Of a stretch of DNA of 64,000 bases, positions 30,600 through 42,037 are shown piece by piece. The DNA lies in the NCBI GenBank assembly GCA_030522415.1, contig CM060114.1:28958804-29022803 (forward strand), in the 5' to 3' direction. How positions within the stretch are numbered: the first letter of the stretch is position 1; every line of letters starts with the position of its first letter. The notes under the pieces were generated by a model. That model saw only the letters and a program-made list of their open reading frames with translations, ran no database searches and was not told the origin of the DNA. Position numbers and translations under genes: made by a program. The stretch comes from Channallabes apus. Its lineage: Eukaryota > Chordata > Actinopteri > Siluriformes > Clariidae.

Positions 30600-31970
30600 T
30601 TTTACCGCCGGAAAGGATGTTGGAGAGACGAGTGAGCTTGCTTGCTGCCCAATGCAATGGCTGGGAGTACTTTATTCACCACACAGCACTGTATAGCATG
30701 AACAGCACATTCACCCAAGAACCTCACCCAATTCAGCCTTAGCATGAACCTGAGCACATTCAACAGGTCACACACACACATTCAACACACCCAACATTGG
30801 CCGAAGCCATTACCCCAAACACCCTTCCCCAACAGGGTAGACACATAGAGAACCCCCACAAGGCATGCTGGTCGTCAGCCGCCGGCCCCGCACACGCCAC
30901 ACTGCCCCTACCCGAGCTGTGACCGTCCCAGTCACCATGACTCTCTCAGTCTTGGAGGCGTGAAGGCGGTCGGCGCTGACGCTGTGAATTCCGGGGTCCT
31001 GAGGTGGTCCAGCCTCCGCAGAGTTTGCCGTTTCGCCGGCGTGTGTCCACTCCCATACGCTCCATAGGTGCCCCCACCCGAAAGTACTGCAGCGGTGCCC
31101 GCGAGCGCTGGGTGGGGCCCTGCTTTGCCGTGCAGAGGTCGCATCGGTGGACAAAGAGTTTACTGTCGGTCTGACAGCCCGGCCAGTAGAAACAAGCGCG
31201 CAGAGTTTTATTCACCCCGAAGTGTCCCGAACCAGAATGTCCATGCACCAAATCCAGTACACATGTTTGCAAAGACCTTGGCACCAGCAGCTGAAAGCAT
31301 TCGCCCGTGCCGCGCGGCCATTCTCAGCGGCGGTAGAGTAACCCTTCGTGCAACGCTAGATGAGTAAACTGGGAGCGAAGAGCTTTTATCTCCCGACCTA
31401 GATGAGCGACTGCGGTATAATCCGGTCTCAGGCCCGCTTAACCCAACCCAGTACCTTATGCAGGACCGGATCCTTCTCCTGCTCGGCAATGAGTTGATCA
31501 ATGTCCAGCTGTGGCACAAGGCAAAACGACTATGGTCGGTGCTCTAGGCGGCACAGTAAAGCGGGATAAAGCGTCGGCGTTATCGTGTAGTTTTCCCGCT
31601 CGGCCTGCTACCGAATGTTTACCTGGTGAGACTACCGGAAGTTCCACCCCCCCGGGTGTGTGCTACTAACGTGTGCAGCTGTGGCTTACCTAGCTACCCC
31701 GAAGTTACCACGCAGAGTTCCATCGTTTAAATCTAGCACCACACCCCACTTTTCCAAAATGTCTAACCCCAGAATGCACTAGCTCCCCGAAACAGTGCGT
31801 ATTTTGAAGGCTGGGTCAGGCAGTCTGCACACACGCTCGCTTTGCCCCAATAATCCACTACGCAGCAGCGAAACAGTGGAGCCGGTGTCCACGAGCGCCC
31901 GTAGTAAGACGCCATCCAGCACACAGTTCACGTAGATTCCAGTGCGGTTTCCCAGAGGGGGATGTGTAAC
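30600..31970 (-). mobile_element. Ty3-type retroelement relic (protease and integrase parts)
   Basis: On the minus strand a protease motif, ALVDTGSTVSLLR, is encoded at about 31866-31906. The integrase zinc domain is at 31284-31010 (HGHSGSGHFGVNKTL, CDLCTAKQG, APMERMGVD). RT is missing between them. Frames are broken throughout. Confidence 0.75.
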
Positions 31971-32210
31971 ATTCTGTTGTCATCGCACACACAAATGTCA
32001 TTTAAGATGGTAGGGCAGATAGATAAAAAAGAATTAGCAATAGAGGAGGAATTGCTGAAAACAATCCCAAAGAAATTTTGAGCAAGACATTCTACAGATG
32101 TAGGATTAGTTAAGCCTGGAAGACAAGCGTTAATAAAATAAGACAAATGCAACATTGCCTCATCAAAGACAATACCCACTGACACCTCAAGCTATAACAG
32201 GTACTGTATT

Positions 32211-32574
32211 TGTCATGCGCACTCAGCCGCGGCCGGCACTAGGACCCAGAAGTAAGACGGTCGCAAACCTGAAAGCATAAAAGGATACAAGATGGCGCCG
32301 CACACCGCTCTGTCATTGAGTTTTGCCCATGTCATTTCGGAATCGTTCCCGTTCACGTGAGTACTCACTTTCTTGGGTTTGCTTCCAGACTGAGTGTGTG
32401 TTTATAGAACGAGGGTTAGATTGTGTTTTTCCTTTACTCATTTATTTTGAGAGGTCTTAGATCAAATCGCGTGATTATCCTGCCCGCTCGTGGGCGCGTT
32501 TGGGTTTACTATTCACGCTACAGGGCTAACTGCTAAGCTACGTCTTTCTGGTCGTCATTGGGTTAGTTCTGACA
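32211..32574 (+). repeat. LTR-like repeat, left copy, of the outer ERV-like element
   Basis: It starts TGTCATGC and ends CTGACA. It shares long stretches with 41082-41464 (CGGCACTAGGACCC, AAGTAAGACGGTCGC, GTGAGTACTCACT, AAATCGCG..TTATCCTGCC). No target duplication is seen. Confidence 0.7.
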
Positions 32575-34700
32575 GTATTAAGCCTACAATAGATGGGTTA
32601 TTAGAAGCTGGAGGATTAATACCCATTGAAAGTCCTTGTAATACACCCATATTTCCTGTCAGAAAGCCCAACTCAGATAATGGAGACTTGTGCATGACTT
32701 GTGAGCCATAAATCAAATTGTAGAAGCAGAATTGCCTGCAATGCCTGATCCTCACACACTACTGTCTAATATACCAGAAGATTTATGTTCAGCATTTGTT
32801 AGTACTCCACTACATGTGATAGCTGAAAATGGGCAAAGTTAGTAGAGAAAAGTTTGAATTCTGTAAGCAGAAAGTAGAATATCTAGGTAGAGTGCTGAAA
32901 GGAACACATATCTCCTGAACATTATAGAAACAATATTAAAAACTCCTAAACCATGGACTGTAAAAAAGATGCTGTCTTTTCTAGGTATGGTAGGATTTGG
33001 TAAAGACTGGATTTGTGACATTGCATTAAAAACAACACCATTGAGAGCAATAATTAAAGCAGCTGAACAAACAAAAAATAGTGCAGTGTTAGAATGGACA
33101 CCTGAAGCACTGGAGGCTTTTGAACAGATAAAGAGAGAACTCTGTACAGCACCAGCACTTGCTAGTCTAGAGTATAATAAGCCATTCCACCTGTCTGTCT
33201 CAGAGTGTGGCTGTTTTGCCACAGGGGTTCTGACTCAACAACAAGGTCCTAGTAAACAACTAATTGCTTATTATAATACAGCGCTTTATAATATTGAAAA
33301 AGACATGGCACCCTGCTACCGAGCAGCAGCATTTGCTTATTGACAAGCCTCATCAATTACTATGGGACATCCAGTTGTTTACCAGCCACCTATTACACAC
33401 ACTCCCGACCAGCCATAGTTTGTAATTACAAATGCTAGAAGAAAAGAATATGATGTAATACTCGCTGTACCTGAGTTAACTATACGAAGGTGTCAGCAAA
33501 ACATCTAAAGACACGCCAAGATTTAGAGAATCAACCTCTGTCACATCCAGATTGTATATTCTTTGTAGGTGGGTTGTGATTTAGAGATGGGGATAGCAAT
33601 AAAGCAGGCTATGCTATAGTAACACCAGTTATAGATGGAAAAGCATTTAGAATAGTACAAGCAGAACATGTGCCACTACCCTGTACCCAGTTAACTGAGT
33701 TAATTGCTTTGTTAGGCGCCTGTAAGATAGTAGAAGGAAAAGCATGTACAATATATACTGATTTAGCTTACGCATATGGAATATACCATTTGTATGGCCC
33801 CATATGGGCACAAAGAGCTTACGAAAGAGCGGACGGAACATCAGTAGTACGTATATGGAGAGGCAATTGCAGAGCTATTAGATGCAATCAAACTACCAAC
33901 TTGCCATAGAAAGATAGTACTTTTGTTAGTGATGGAAAGGAAGCAGCAGACACACAAGCTAAATTCTTGTGTAGAGAAGTCATACCAAGATTTGGAATCC
34001 CAAACACCCTTAACTCAGATAACGGAAAGCACTTTGCAAACAAGGTAATACAGAAAGTAACTCAGTGGTTAAATATCAAGCATAGGTTTGGATGTGTGTA
34101 TCGCCCCCAATCTCAGGGGATGAGAGAGAGAGAGTGTATGGAATTCTAATTAAAATTGGCTAAAATATGTGCAGATACAGGTATGAACTGGTTACAAGCT
34201 TTACCATTACTGTAGCTCTAATGTGCATGAGATCGCAAACTAACCGAAACACGCATTTAATACCGCATGAAATGCTTACTGGCAGACCAATGTTGACATC
34301 CTTGGTTCGAGGACCCTATAAAGGTCCAACCCTCGAACAGTTACAAAGTGAACGTGATCATTATGTAAAACACTAATCTGAAAGTTATTTTCCAACAGGT
34401 TAAGGAAGCGACAGTGCTAGATGAAAACAGGCAGAGACCAGCTAACGACGCAGGGGAGACAGACGAAAGGACAGTGCTGCCTGGTGATTGGGTATTTATT
34501 CGAGTGTTCAGAAGAAGGTGGAGTCAAGCTAGAAGAAAAGGACCACACAAGGTGGGGTTGGCAACTCCAACTGCGGTGAAAGTTAAAGGTAAGAAGTATG
34601 GTTCCATTTAAATCATTGTTGCAAGGCGCCAAATCCGGACGAGGTAAGAGACCGGGCGCCCCAGGAGGATACTGAATCTCCAAGAGCAGGACCTTCAGGT

Positions 34701-35024
34701 TTGCAATCAGACTCCCAGAAAGGTGACGAAAGGCCTAGACAGCAAGCACCAGAGCCATACGGATGCACTGAAGGATTGCCGTGGACCGAACTAGAAGAAC
34801 AAGAACAAGAAGAACAAGAAGAAGAAGAACAAGGTTATTGGCCAGAGAGGCCTCAAGATGACATAGGAGAGTGGGAAGCGGAACTCATTGAAGAAGAGGC
34901 TACTGCAGAACAAGCCGAACCAGTCCAGAGAACAAGAGCCCGAGGCAAACAACGACAAGAGAAACGCACAAGAATTGAAGAAGCACGACAGATGGAACTT
35001 TACACTGGATCAGATAGTGATTAA
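34701..35024 (+). CDS. Acidic ORF within the outer ERV-like element
   Basis: About 107 residues, very rich in Glu and Gln (EEQEQEEQEEEEQ), with a basic patch near its end (RTRARGKQRQEKRTR). It lies after the integrase end where an accessory or envelope leader segment would start. No family is recognised. Confidence 0.35.
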   Translation: MQSDSQKGDERPRQQAPEPYGCTEGLPWTELEEQEQEEQEEEEQGYWPERPQDDIGEWEAELIEEEATAEQAEPVQRTRARGKQRQEKRTRIEEARQMELYTGSDSD

Positions 35025-35776
35025 AATAGTTAAAGCGACCCCAGTAGTAACGTTATACCCAACGAAAAAAACACCAAGACATATATTGTATAGATTATTA
35101 GGCAATAGCCCTATGTGTCGACTTTGTGATCCAAATGGAGAAATAAAAAAAAATTTTATGCTTATAATTATAACCATTCTACTGCCACATCTAGCTGATG
35201 GCAGAGCGACTTTGAGTAATGACACCGGCCCAGACTGGGACCCTAAGGAAAGACAAATGCTTTGCGCATTAGCCTCAATAACTAGGGAAGAAGAACGGCC
35301 AGAATGTCCATGATGGACAGATCAGGAGATTGGACAGCAGTGTTCCAAATAAGGGTGGACAAGACATAAAAGTCAGATAAACAAGTGTGCATTCACATAG
35401 AACTATATGCAAAAACAAATTGAATCAGACATCTAGGACAGATGGAGTAATTGAAAAAAAAACATTGCCTAACAATTGGTGTGCGTTCAATAAATCAGCA
35501 AAAGGGAAGATCCGAGGAGCATGTTTAATTATGACAGATCGGCAGGGATGTTACGCAAGAACAGACAAGCAGATTAGAATCTCAGATGAAGAATCAGAGT
35601 CATATGTAACGATCATCCCACAGATGACAAAGACGCCACGCGAGAATGGAAATTGATACAACATGGAAAAATGACATGTTCTTCCAATGGCTGAAATTCA
35701 CAGCAGACTCACTGACCTCAAGGGATTGCATTGTGTGTCATGATAGAAGTAATAAACCCCTACATGCGATTCACAC

Positions 35777-36205
35777 TGTAGGGAATATTTGATTTTTAGT
35801 GTGTTTCATGATATTCTGTGTGCATGAGAACAGAATGTTACTTCTTTCTCTTACCTCGACACAAGCTGCACTTTCAATAAACACATCCTATAGTAGTTTA
35901 TGTTAAAGGTCATAAAACTGTTGAACGCTCGTAAATGCAGAGCTACTCCCGATTTTATGTTCTTCTTTACCTTATCTTTTCTAAACATTCCTGACCAGAT
36001 GTAAACACTCCTGCACCCACCATTTCTTTGGTTCTTTGTGTGTGTGCGTATATATACTCCTGTCTTCCACAATAAACTTGGAACGTCTCACTAAGCACGG
36101 ACTTGTGTATTATTGGGGGGTTCCCTGGTACCAGGCGGGAAGCAAAATACAGGCTGAGCACTGACTAGACTAAAGGGGGTCTAGCAAAAACAAGAAATGC
36201 TTACA
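35777..36205 (+). repeat. 5' LTR of the nested ERV
   Basis: TGTAGGG..CTTACA ends. GTATATATACTCC serves as TATA region near 36047-36059 and AATAAA lies near 36071. Confidence 0.9.
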
Positions 36206-36206
36206 A

Positions 36207-36225
36207 TTTGGGGGTTCATCCGGGA
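36207..36225 (+). other. Primer-binding site, tRNA-Pro type
   Basis: TGGGGGTTCATCCGGGAT, one or two bases after the LTR, agrees at 16 of 18 positions with the proline-tRNA site of gammaretroviruses. Confidence 0.8.
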
Positions 36226-36536
36226 TACCTCTAATCAGGTGAGTGCTGCTTTTTTATTTTTCTCTATAAGGTTAGAGCAAGCACTCTCCCTGGCTTTTGG
36301 TATCTGGACCATATATAGTATGGGGGAGGACTGTCTTGTGGCTTTTACGCCAGTATAGCGCGCGCTCGCTTCTGAAAAGTTCCTTGAACTGAAGCATAGT
36401 GTGGAAGCTGTATTCTGTTGCCCGCTCTTTGTTGTTGTCTTTGTTGAGCTCTTTTTGTTGTCTTTTGTTGTTGTATTGTGTGTTGTTTGTTGAAGATATT
36501 GGTTCTTTCTGTCGCAGGTTAATTCACATTTATAAA

Positions 36537-37088
36537 ATGGGTAATAAGAACACAACTACTTATCCAAAGCCGGACCCAGAAGAGGTTCCGCGCGACTGGA
36601 TGAATAGGTGTGGACTCACTTACTTTACCACACCTTGGCTTGATAATTTATCAGGGTGGACTGAACCACAATTTAAAATTTTAACCTATCCACGTGGAGG
36701 TACTTTTAAGCCTGAATATCTAGCCTCTGCTTACTCTCAGATATATGAGGGTATGGGTGACCCAGGATGGGATTATCCTTACATGGGTTCATGTTATCAA
36801 AAATGGGTAGAAATGAAAGCTCTTTGGGATAAATACTTAGACATAAAAGAAACTAAAATACAGAAGAAAAAGATTCCAAAGGTCACATCCGAAACTAAAT
36901 TCAAACCGCCCGTTCATTCAACCTTTCCGATCCCTCCTCCATATCATGTTGACATAGTAACATCAGCATCTAACCAACAAATAATTGAGAAAATTTATCC
37001 TAATTTGAATCCCACTAATCCTTTTCTGAGCTGCCCATCTGTGCCTGTCTCCCCCGTACCCACAAAACCGTGCTCACCTTCGTCGTAA
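36537..37088 (+). CDS. ERV gag, matrix region with myristoylation start and PPPY
   Basis: It starts MGNKNT, with Gly2 available for myristoylation as in retroviral matrix proteins. A PPPY late-domain motif at residues 133-136 would recruit NEDD4-type ligases for budding. The frame ends at TAA 37086-37088 in a Pro/Ser-rich region; gag continues in another frame downstream. Confidence 0.75.
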   Translation: MGNKNTTTYPKPDPEEVPRDWMNRCGLTYFTTPWLDNLSGWTEPQFKILTYPRGGTFKPEYLASAYSQIYEGMGDPGWDYPYMGSCYQKWVEMKALWDKYLDIKETKIQKKKIPKVTSETKFKPPVHSTFPIPPPYHVDIVTSASNQQIIEKIYPNLNPTNPFLSCPSVPVSPVPTKPCSPSS

Positions 37089-37570
37089 GTGTGTGCCTCA
37101 GGAAAGGGAAAGACTCCCAAGAAGGTGTCAGGACTGACAGCCCTCTTTCGGATGATCCCGAGGATACTGATGGTGAGGATTTTGATAACTTGGACAATGA
37201 AGGTCCGGATGAGAATTCTCGCCCCAAACCTCGACAAGAAAACACTGCGTTTGTTTTCTCTATGGTACCAAAGGGTCCAAAAATCCTTCCACCATCTGTA
37301 AGCACGCTGAAGGACATTATTAAGATGCTCCGTTCTCCCAACAGACCTTTGTATTTTGTTGATATGCTGATAAAGGCTTCCAGGCACGTGGGTTGTCAGC
37401 TCGTGGGTGCGGATTATCGCTTTATTTTGCAATCGGTTTTGGGAGATGGGTACGATGAGGCTGATTTGATAAAGACGGTAAAATGTTTAGATCCTGAAAA
37501 AGACAGATGGACTGTAGTGGTGAAACATGAAGACGTAGAGGGGGGGAAGACGAAAAAAGAAGGAATATGA
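37089..37570 (+). pseudogene. ERV gag, capsid region, shifted frame
   Basis: It begins with a very acidic stretch (DDPEDTDGEDFDNLDNEG) and continues with a capsid-like helical sequence (FVDMLIKASRHVGCQL). It is in a different frame from the matrix and nucleocapsid parts; the exit is at a seven-G run near 37542-37549. Confidence 0.6.
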
Positions 37571-37598
37571 TTTTCTTTGGGGTAATTCTAATGAGGCT

Positions 37599-38300
37599 AT
37601 GAAACTTTTAAAAGATGAGCTAACTACTTATCTTCTTGCACGTCAACAAGCTAGTCAGGATCTGGCACAGGTAACTAATTGTAAACAAGAAAAGAGTGAG
37701 ACCACATCCAGGTGTCTCGAGAGGTTTCGAGAGACCTGGACCCTTTTGGGTGGTATGCCCCTCCCTGAAGAAAACCCTAACCCACTTTTCCTTACCACCT
37801 TCTTGAATAATTGTCGACCAGAAATCATGAAGATTTTAAAGTTTCAATTGTCAGACCGTTCTACAACGACTATTAAAAAATTAGGTGAGCGTGTGAGAAC
37901 ACTGTAAGGAGACGGTATTTTAGAAAACAGACAAGTGGCATGTTTGTTTGTGGAGAGTGAAGGATACAGAGGTGGAACAAAGGGGGGTAGAGGAGGCAGA
38001 GGAGGCCGTGGAAGAGGTAGAGGGGGTCTGCAGGGTCAGAGTGCACCCTGTAGATCTGGTTATTGTTATTATTGTTATAAAGAAGGTCATTGGGCTCGTG
38101 AATGTCGCAAGAAGGCCCTTGATGAGGGATGTAGTGGACAAAATGTGTACAATCGATTGAATGATGATCAGTGGCATGATGCTAATGAGGTGTTTTCTCC
38201 TAATCCTTCACAGCAGCCACCACAGCGAGTACAACCACAACAACAGCAATATAGACCCAATCCCTTCTCAGGGATGCAGGTAGGAGCATATGATGCATAG
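37599..38300 (+). CDS. ERV gag, capsid end and nucleocapsid
   Basis: Two open stretches in one frame (37599-37907 and 37935-38300), separated by a stop. The second has a Gly/Arg-rich RNA-binding region and a single zinc knuckle, CYYCYKEGHWAREC (Cx2Cx4Hx4C). It ends at TAG 38298-38300, after which pol follows in the same frame. Confidence 0.8.
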
Positions 38301-38327
38301 GGATGCCCGCAGAGTTCCAGCCCCGCG

Positions 38328-39683
38328 ATGTTATTTTGTACTTTCGAGTCACCTCAGGTCAATGAGTTGCCCTTCATTGAATTGTGTATAGATGGTTCTG
38401 TATTCTCTTTTTTGGTGGATACGGGAGCTACAATGTCGTCTTTAGGTCGTGATTATGAGGGACCGCTCTCGAATAAAAGTATCAGCTCTGTGGGAATTGA
38501 AGGGGTTGCTCAACAAAATTATTTCACTCCTCAGGTAACTGTAACATGTCCTTTAGATAAGGGAATTCATCTCTCTCATCGTTTTGTCTGTATGCCTGAT
38601 TGTCCTTTTAATCTGCTAGGACGCGATTTAATGAGCAGACTACACATGTCCTTGACTTTTTCTGGCGCAAAACTCACTGTTGAAGTGCCTGATTCAGTTC
38701 CTTTTTCCCACCTCACAAATATGCGTGTAAATAATTGTTTCCTCTCTTCACAGAACAGCTCTATTCCTGCTGCCCTTCAATGTGTGCCGAGCAGTCTGTG
38801 GGCGGAACATAAGGATGAGGTGGGGTTAGTACACTGTGTTCCTTATGAAGCTAAATTAAAACATTTGCAACCTGTGTACATCAAACAATATCCACTCTCC
38901 GAGGCCAAGGCCTCAGGAATAGATGAAATTTTAAGCTCATTGCTCAAGCAGGGTGTTATTAAACCATGTGTAAGTTCTTATAACACACCTGTTAATCCAG
39001 TACTGAAACCTGATGGTACGTGGAGATTTACACAAGATTTGAGAAAAATAAATGACATAATTATCCCTGTAGCACCTGTTGTGCCTGATGTGCTGTCCAT
39101 CGTCTCCTCTATGCCTTGTCATCATTCGCATTTCTCTGTTATTGACCTTTGCTCTGCCTTCTTCAGTGTTCCTGTGGAAGAGCAGACACAGCCATTGTTC
39201 GCCTTCACCCACAGGGGGCGGCAGTTCACCTGGTCTCGTCTTCCGCAGGGTTGTGTTGACTCACCGGCTGTTTTTTCGGCTGTAGTAAGAGATGCACTTG
39301 GTGATCGAACTCTCCCCACTGATTCTGTTGTCCTATCTTACGCGGATGATCTACTGGTGTCTGCCGCTTCGCCTGCCGTCTGCAAAGAAGCCACCATTTG
39401 TCTCCTGAAACACCTGGCACAGAAGGGTTTCAAGGTATCAAAGACTAAATTACAGTTTTGCAGAGACACTGTAAAATACCTGGGTTTTGAACTCTCCCAA
39501 GGCCAAAGAAGGCTCTCAAAGGAACGAATTCAGGTTATTCTCGACACTAAACGTCCCAGCACTAAACATGCTCTCATGACTTTCCTGGGACTGATCAACT
39601 ACTGTCGTCAGTGGATTCCTGACTGCTCATTCTACGATAAACGCATCAGGACAGCCATCTCACACAATGATCCGCTCCAATAG
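38328..39683 (+). CDS. ERV pol, protease and reverse transcriptase
   Basis: 451 residues. The protease active site is in FLVDTGATMS (Asp31), with the closing LLGRDLM near 98. RT has NTPVNPVLKPDGTWRF, LPQGCVDSPAVFS and the catalytic YADD at 338-341. The frame ends at an in-frame TAG (39681-39683) in the RT connection. RNase H and integrase do not follow, so the element could not move on its own. Confidence 0.88.
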   Translation: MLFCTFESPQVNELPFIELCIDGSVFSFLVDTGATMSSLGRDYEGPLSNKSISSVGIEGVAQQNYFTPQVTVTCPLDKGIHLSHRFVCMPDCPFNLLGRDLMSRLHMSLTFSGAKLTVEVPDSVPFSHLTNMRVNNCFLSSQNSSIPAALQCVPSSLWAEHKDEVGLVHCVPYEAKLKHLQPVYIKQYPLSEAKASGIDEILSSLLKQGVIKPCVSSYNTPVNPVLKPDGTWRFTQDLRKINDIIIPVAPVVPDVLSIVSSMPCHHSHFSVIDLCSAFFSVPVEEQTQPLFAFTHRGRQFTWSRLPQGCVDSPAVFSAVVRDALGDRTLPTDSVVLSYADDLLVSAASPAVCKEATICLLKHLAQKGFKVSKTKLQFCRDTVKYLGFELSQGQRRLSKERIQVILDTKRPSTKHALMTFLGLINYCRQWIPDCSFYDKRIRTAISHNDPLQ

Positions 39684-39704
39684 CCTCTGACATGGACTGC
39701 TGAC

Positions 39705-39959
39705 ATGATTGAGGCATACAAGGCCGTCCTCTTAATCTTGAATGAGAGATTGTTGTACATAGTGCAACCTCATCCACATGATAATGTTTTTTGGCGATTC
39801 GCTAATTGGATCGCTAAGCGATATACCAATGATTCAGACCTGTTGTGTCTTTTAGGTCCATGCATTTTTCACTGTGTGCCAAATCTTTTGTATAAGTATG
39901 TTTCACGTTATGTTCCTGCGCCGCGTCCGATGACCTATTATCCGCCGGCGACTTCTTGA
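39705..39959 (+). other. Short open stretch before the ERV 3' LTR
   Basis: 84 residues joining an RT-like end to a tail with LLCLLGPCIFHCVPNLLY, which may be the membrane-proximal end of env. The join marks a large internal deletion. A purine tract (AAAAGGGGGGAA) follows at 39997-40008. Confidence 0.5.
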
Positions 39960-40009
39960 AAGCCCTGAGTTTTATTCAACAATGTTTCTTATGAATAAAA
40001 GGGGGGAAC

Positions 40010-40443
40010 TGTAGGGAATATTTGATTGTTAGTGTGTTTCATGATATTCTGTGTGCGTGAGAACAGCATGTTACTTCTTTCTCTTACCTCGACACAAGCT
40101 GCACTTTCAATAAACACATCCTATAGTAGTTTATGTTAAAGGTCATAAAACTGTTGAACGCTCGTAAATGCAGAGCTACTCCCGATTTTATGTTCTTCTT
40201 TACCTTATCTTTTCTAAACATTCCTGACCAAATGTAAACACTCCTGCACCCACCTTTTCTTTGTTTTTTTGTGTGTGTGCGTACAGTATATATACTCCTG
40301 TCTTCCACAATAAACTTGGAACGTCTCACTAAGCACGGACTTGTGTATTATTGGGGGGTTCCCTGGTACCAGGCGGGAAGCAAAATACAGGCTGAGCACT
40401 GACTAGACTAAAGGGGGTCTAGCAAAAACAAGAAATCCTTACA
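40010..40443 (+). repeat. 3' LTR of the nested ERV
   Basis: 434 bp, near-identical to the 5' LTR with a few substitutions and a small insertion at the TATA region (GTACAGTATATATA). Confidence 0.9.
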
Positions 40444-41081
40444 CACACTCAAGGTACGAAGGAATGTACAGACAACCCAACATACAGTACATTAGAATTA
40501 TGCCCTATCAGCTGTCTTTTGCACTCATTATGGCCCAGAATGGATGCAAAATACAAGCAAATGTACATATCGCCTTGTGATCACATTAGACGCCATCCAG
40601 CGAGAGATAACACCAATCCAACAAACCTATCCTCTATGTATCTGTTCGAATGGGACAGAAGAAATAGGAGATCTATCTTCAAACTGCAACGAAACACAAC
40701 CAGCAGCAGGTTTCTTTACGACAGTAAAATCGACAACATATGCGGTGAAATGGTAAAAATACGGCAACCCGACTTAAGTGTAGGTACCACACCCTTGGCA
40801 GCAATATTCTGGTACTGCGATGGAACTACTGTCAGACAAACGTTACCAAAGAATTGGGGAAGATGCTGTGCCCTCATACTACTAGGGAGAGACTTAGTCG
40901 TGGTAGGCTTCCGACATGAGAACGACCACCGAGACACACGCGACACGCGACAAGTTCGCGGCGAAAATTGGTAAAGAACAATTAAGGGTATGGGACAAAT
41001 TTGACAGAGAAGGAGGAATATCAGTAACATGGGATGGCATTCCAGTAGGTGTACCTACCGAACACGAGGTCATGAACAGGG

Positions 41082-41464
41082 TGTCATGCACACCCAATCT
41101 ACGACCGGCACTAGGACCCGGAAGTAAGACGGTCGCCTACCAGGAAGTATAAGAGGAGTAAACAAACCATGACTTACCGCTCAGTCATTGAGTTTCGGCC
41201 CATGTCGGTTCAGGTTGGCTTTCTACGGAACTGTGAGTACTCACTATTTTTGGTTGTTGCTTCCAATTGTCATGTGTGTATTAATATGACGCAGGTTAAA
41301 TTTGTGTTTTTCCCTTGCTCCCCTTTCGTGAGAGTCCTTAGACTAAATCGCGTGGTTATCCTGCCTACTCGCTTTCTTCCGCATTTGGGTTTACCATCCA
41401 CTCTACATTGGGCTAACCGCTAAAGCCACGTCTTCTGGTCACTCCAGGTTAGTTCACTCTGACA
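41082..41464 (+). repeat. LTR-like repeat, right copy, of the outer ERV-like element
   Basis: It shares order and many words with 32211-32574 but is clearly diverged, as expected of an old insertion. Confidence 0.7.
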
Positions 41465-41611
41465 CAGGGTAGCAGGACCATTTATGACTTTCGTCCTCCC
41501 ATGGGGACAGAACGCTACTGAAATTAAATCTATCTGTATACCCTACAGTAATCAGCCATTTAACCAGTTAACCCATGATTAGTGATTATATAACAATAGA
41601 AAATAGAACTA

Positions 41612-42037
41612 GTGTCAGTAGAAGTGTATTGTTGTTCTGCTAATATAATGTGTTACAGAATGGACCCTGTAGAACCTGTACCAGAGGGGAAAGCAAGGCC
41701 GTATCCTCAGTGGAAAATCTCCTGTACAATCTGCACCCTGATCTGGAAGCAGACTACGGCACGGACCCCCAGGAAAAGATGGGACGAAGTACAACATGAT
41801 CTGGTCGACTGGTATCCACGCCGACCAACGTGGTCTAAGAAATTCATCATAATGGCAGACGTAGTGACTCAGGACCTCAAATGGGTCACATCGAGAGAAC
41901 AGGACATGGTTTTCCTTGATGAGAACCGAGGACTTCTTCGAGAGACAACATCATACCAACTAGAGAGATACTTTAAGTTTGGCCTCTGCACTACTGCAAA
42001 CGGTGAAGAGCATGGTGAAAGACTTATACATCCTTGA
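41612..42037 (+). other. Unidentified open stretch beyond the right LTR-like repeat
   Basis: About 140 residues with no recognised domain; basic and Trp-rich (TWSKKFII, LKWVTS). Two purine-rich words ending in ATATGTAAG occur downstream (42465-42480 and 42690-42703), like a tract before an LTR. It may belong to another retroelement fragment. Confidence 0.3.

Larger units (their letters stand above)
35777..40443 (+). mobile_element. Endogenous retrovirus, gamma-type layout, internally deleted
   Basis: 4.67 kb, flanked by CACAC on both sides (35772-35776 and 40444-40448). LTRs of 429 and 434 bp are very similar. A proline-tRNA-type primer site, gag, an in-frame amber, and pol follow. RNase H, integrase and most of env are missing after RT, leaving a short open stretch (39705-39959) and the purine tract. 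It interrupts the outer ERV-like element, whose env-like sequence continues on both sides. Confidence 0.9.
32211..41464 (+). mobile_element. Decayed ERV-like element enclosing a younger ERV
   Basis: Between the two LTR-like repeats the plus strand has, in order: an RT scrap (GLLEAGGLIPIESPCNTPIF, about 32583-32644), the RT-RNase H link (32969-33343), RNase H (33670-33820), the integrase core with SDNGKHF (about 34014), an integrase C-terminal end (34480-34600), and an acidic open stretch (34701-35024). After these come hydrophobic and Cys-bearing scraps compatible with env (35100-35700, resuming 40444-41080). gag and protease are absent after the left repeat. Stops and shifts are frequent. 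The younger ERV lies at 35777-40443. Confidence 0.65.
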
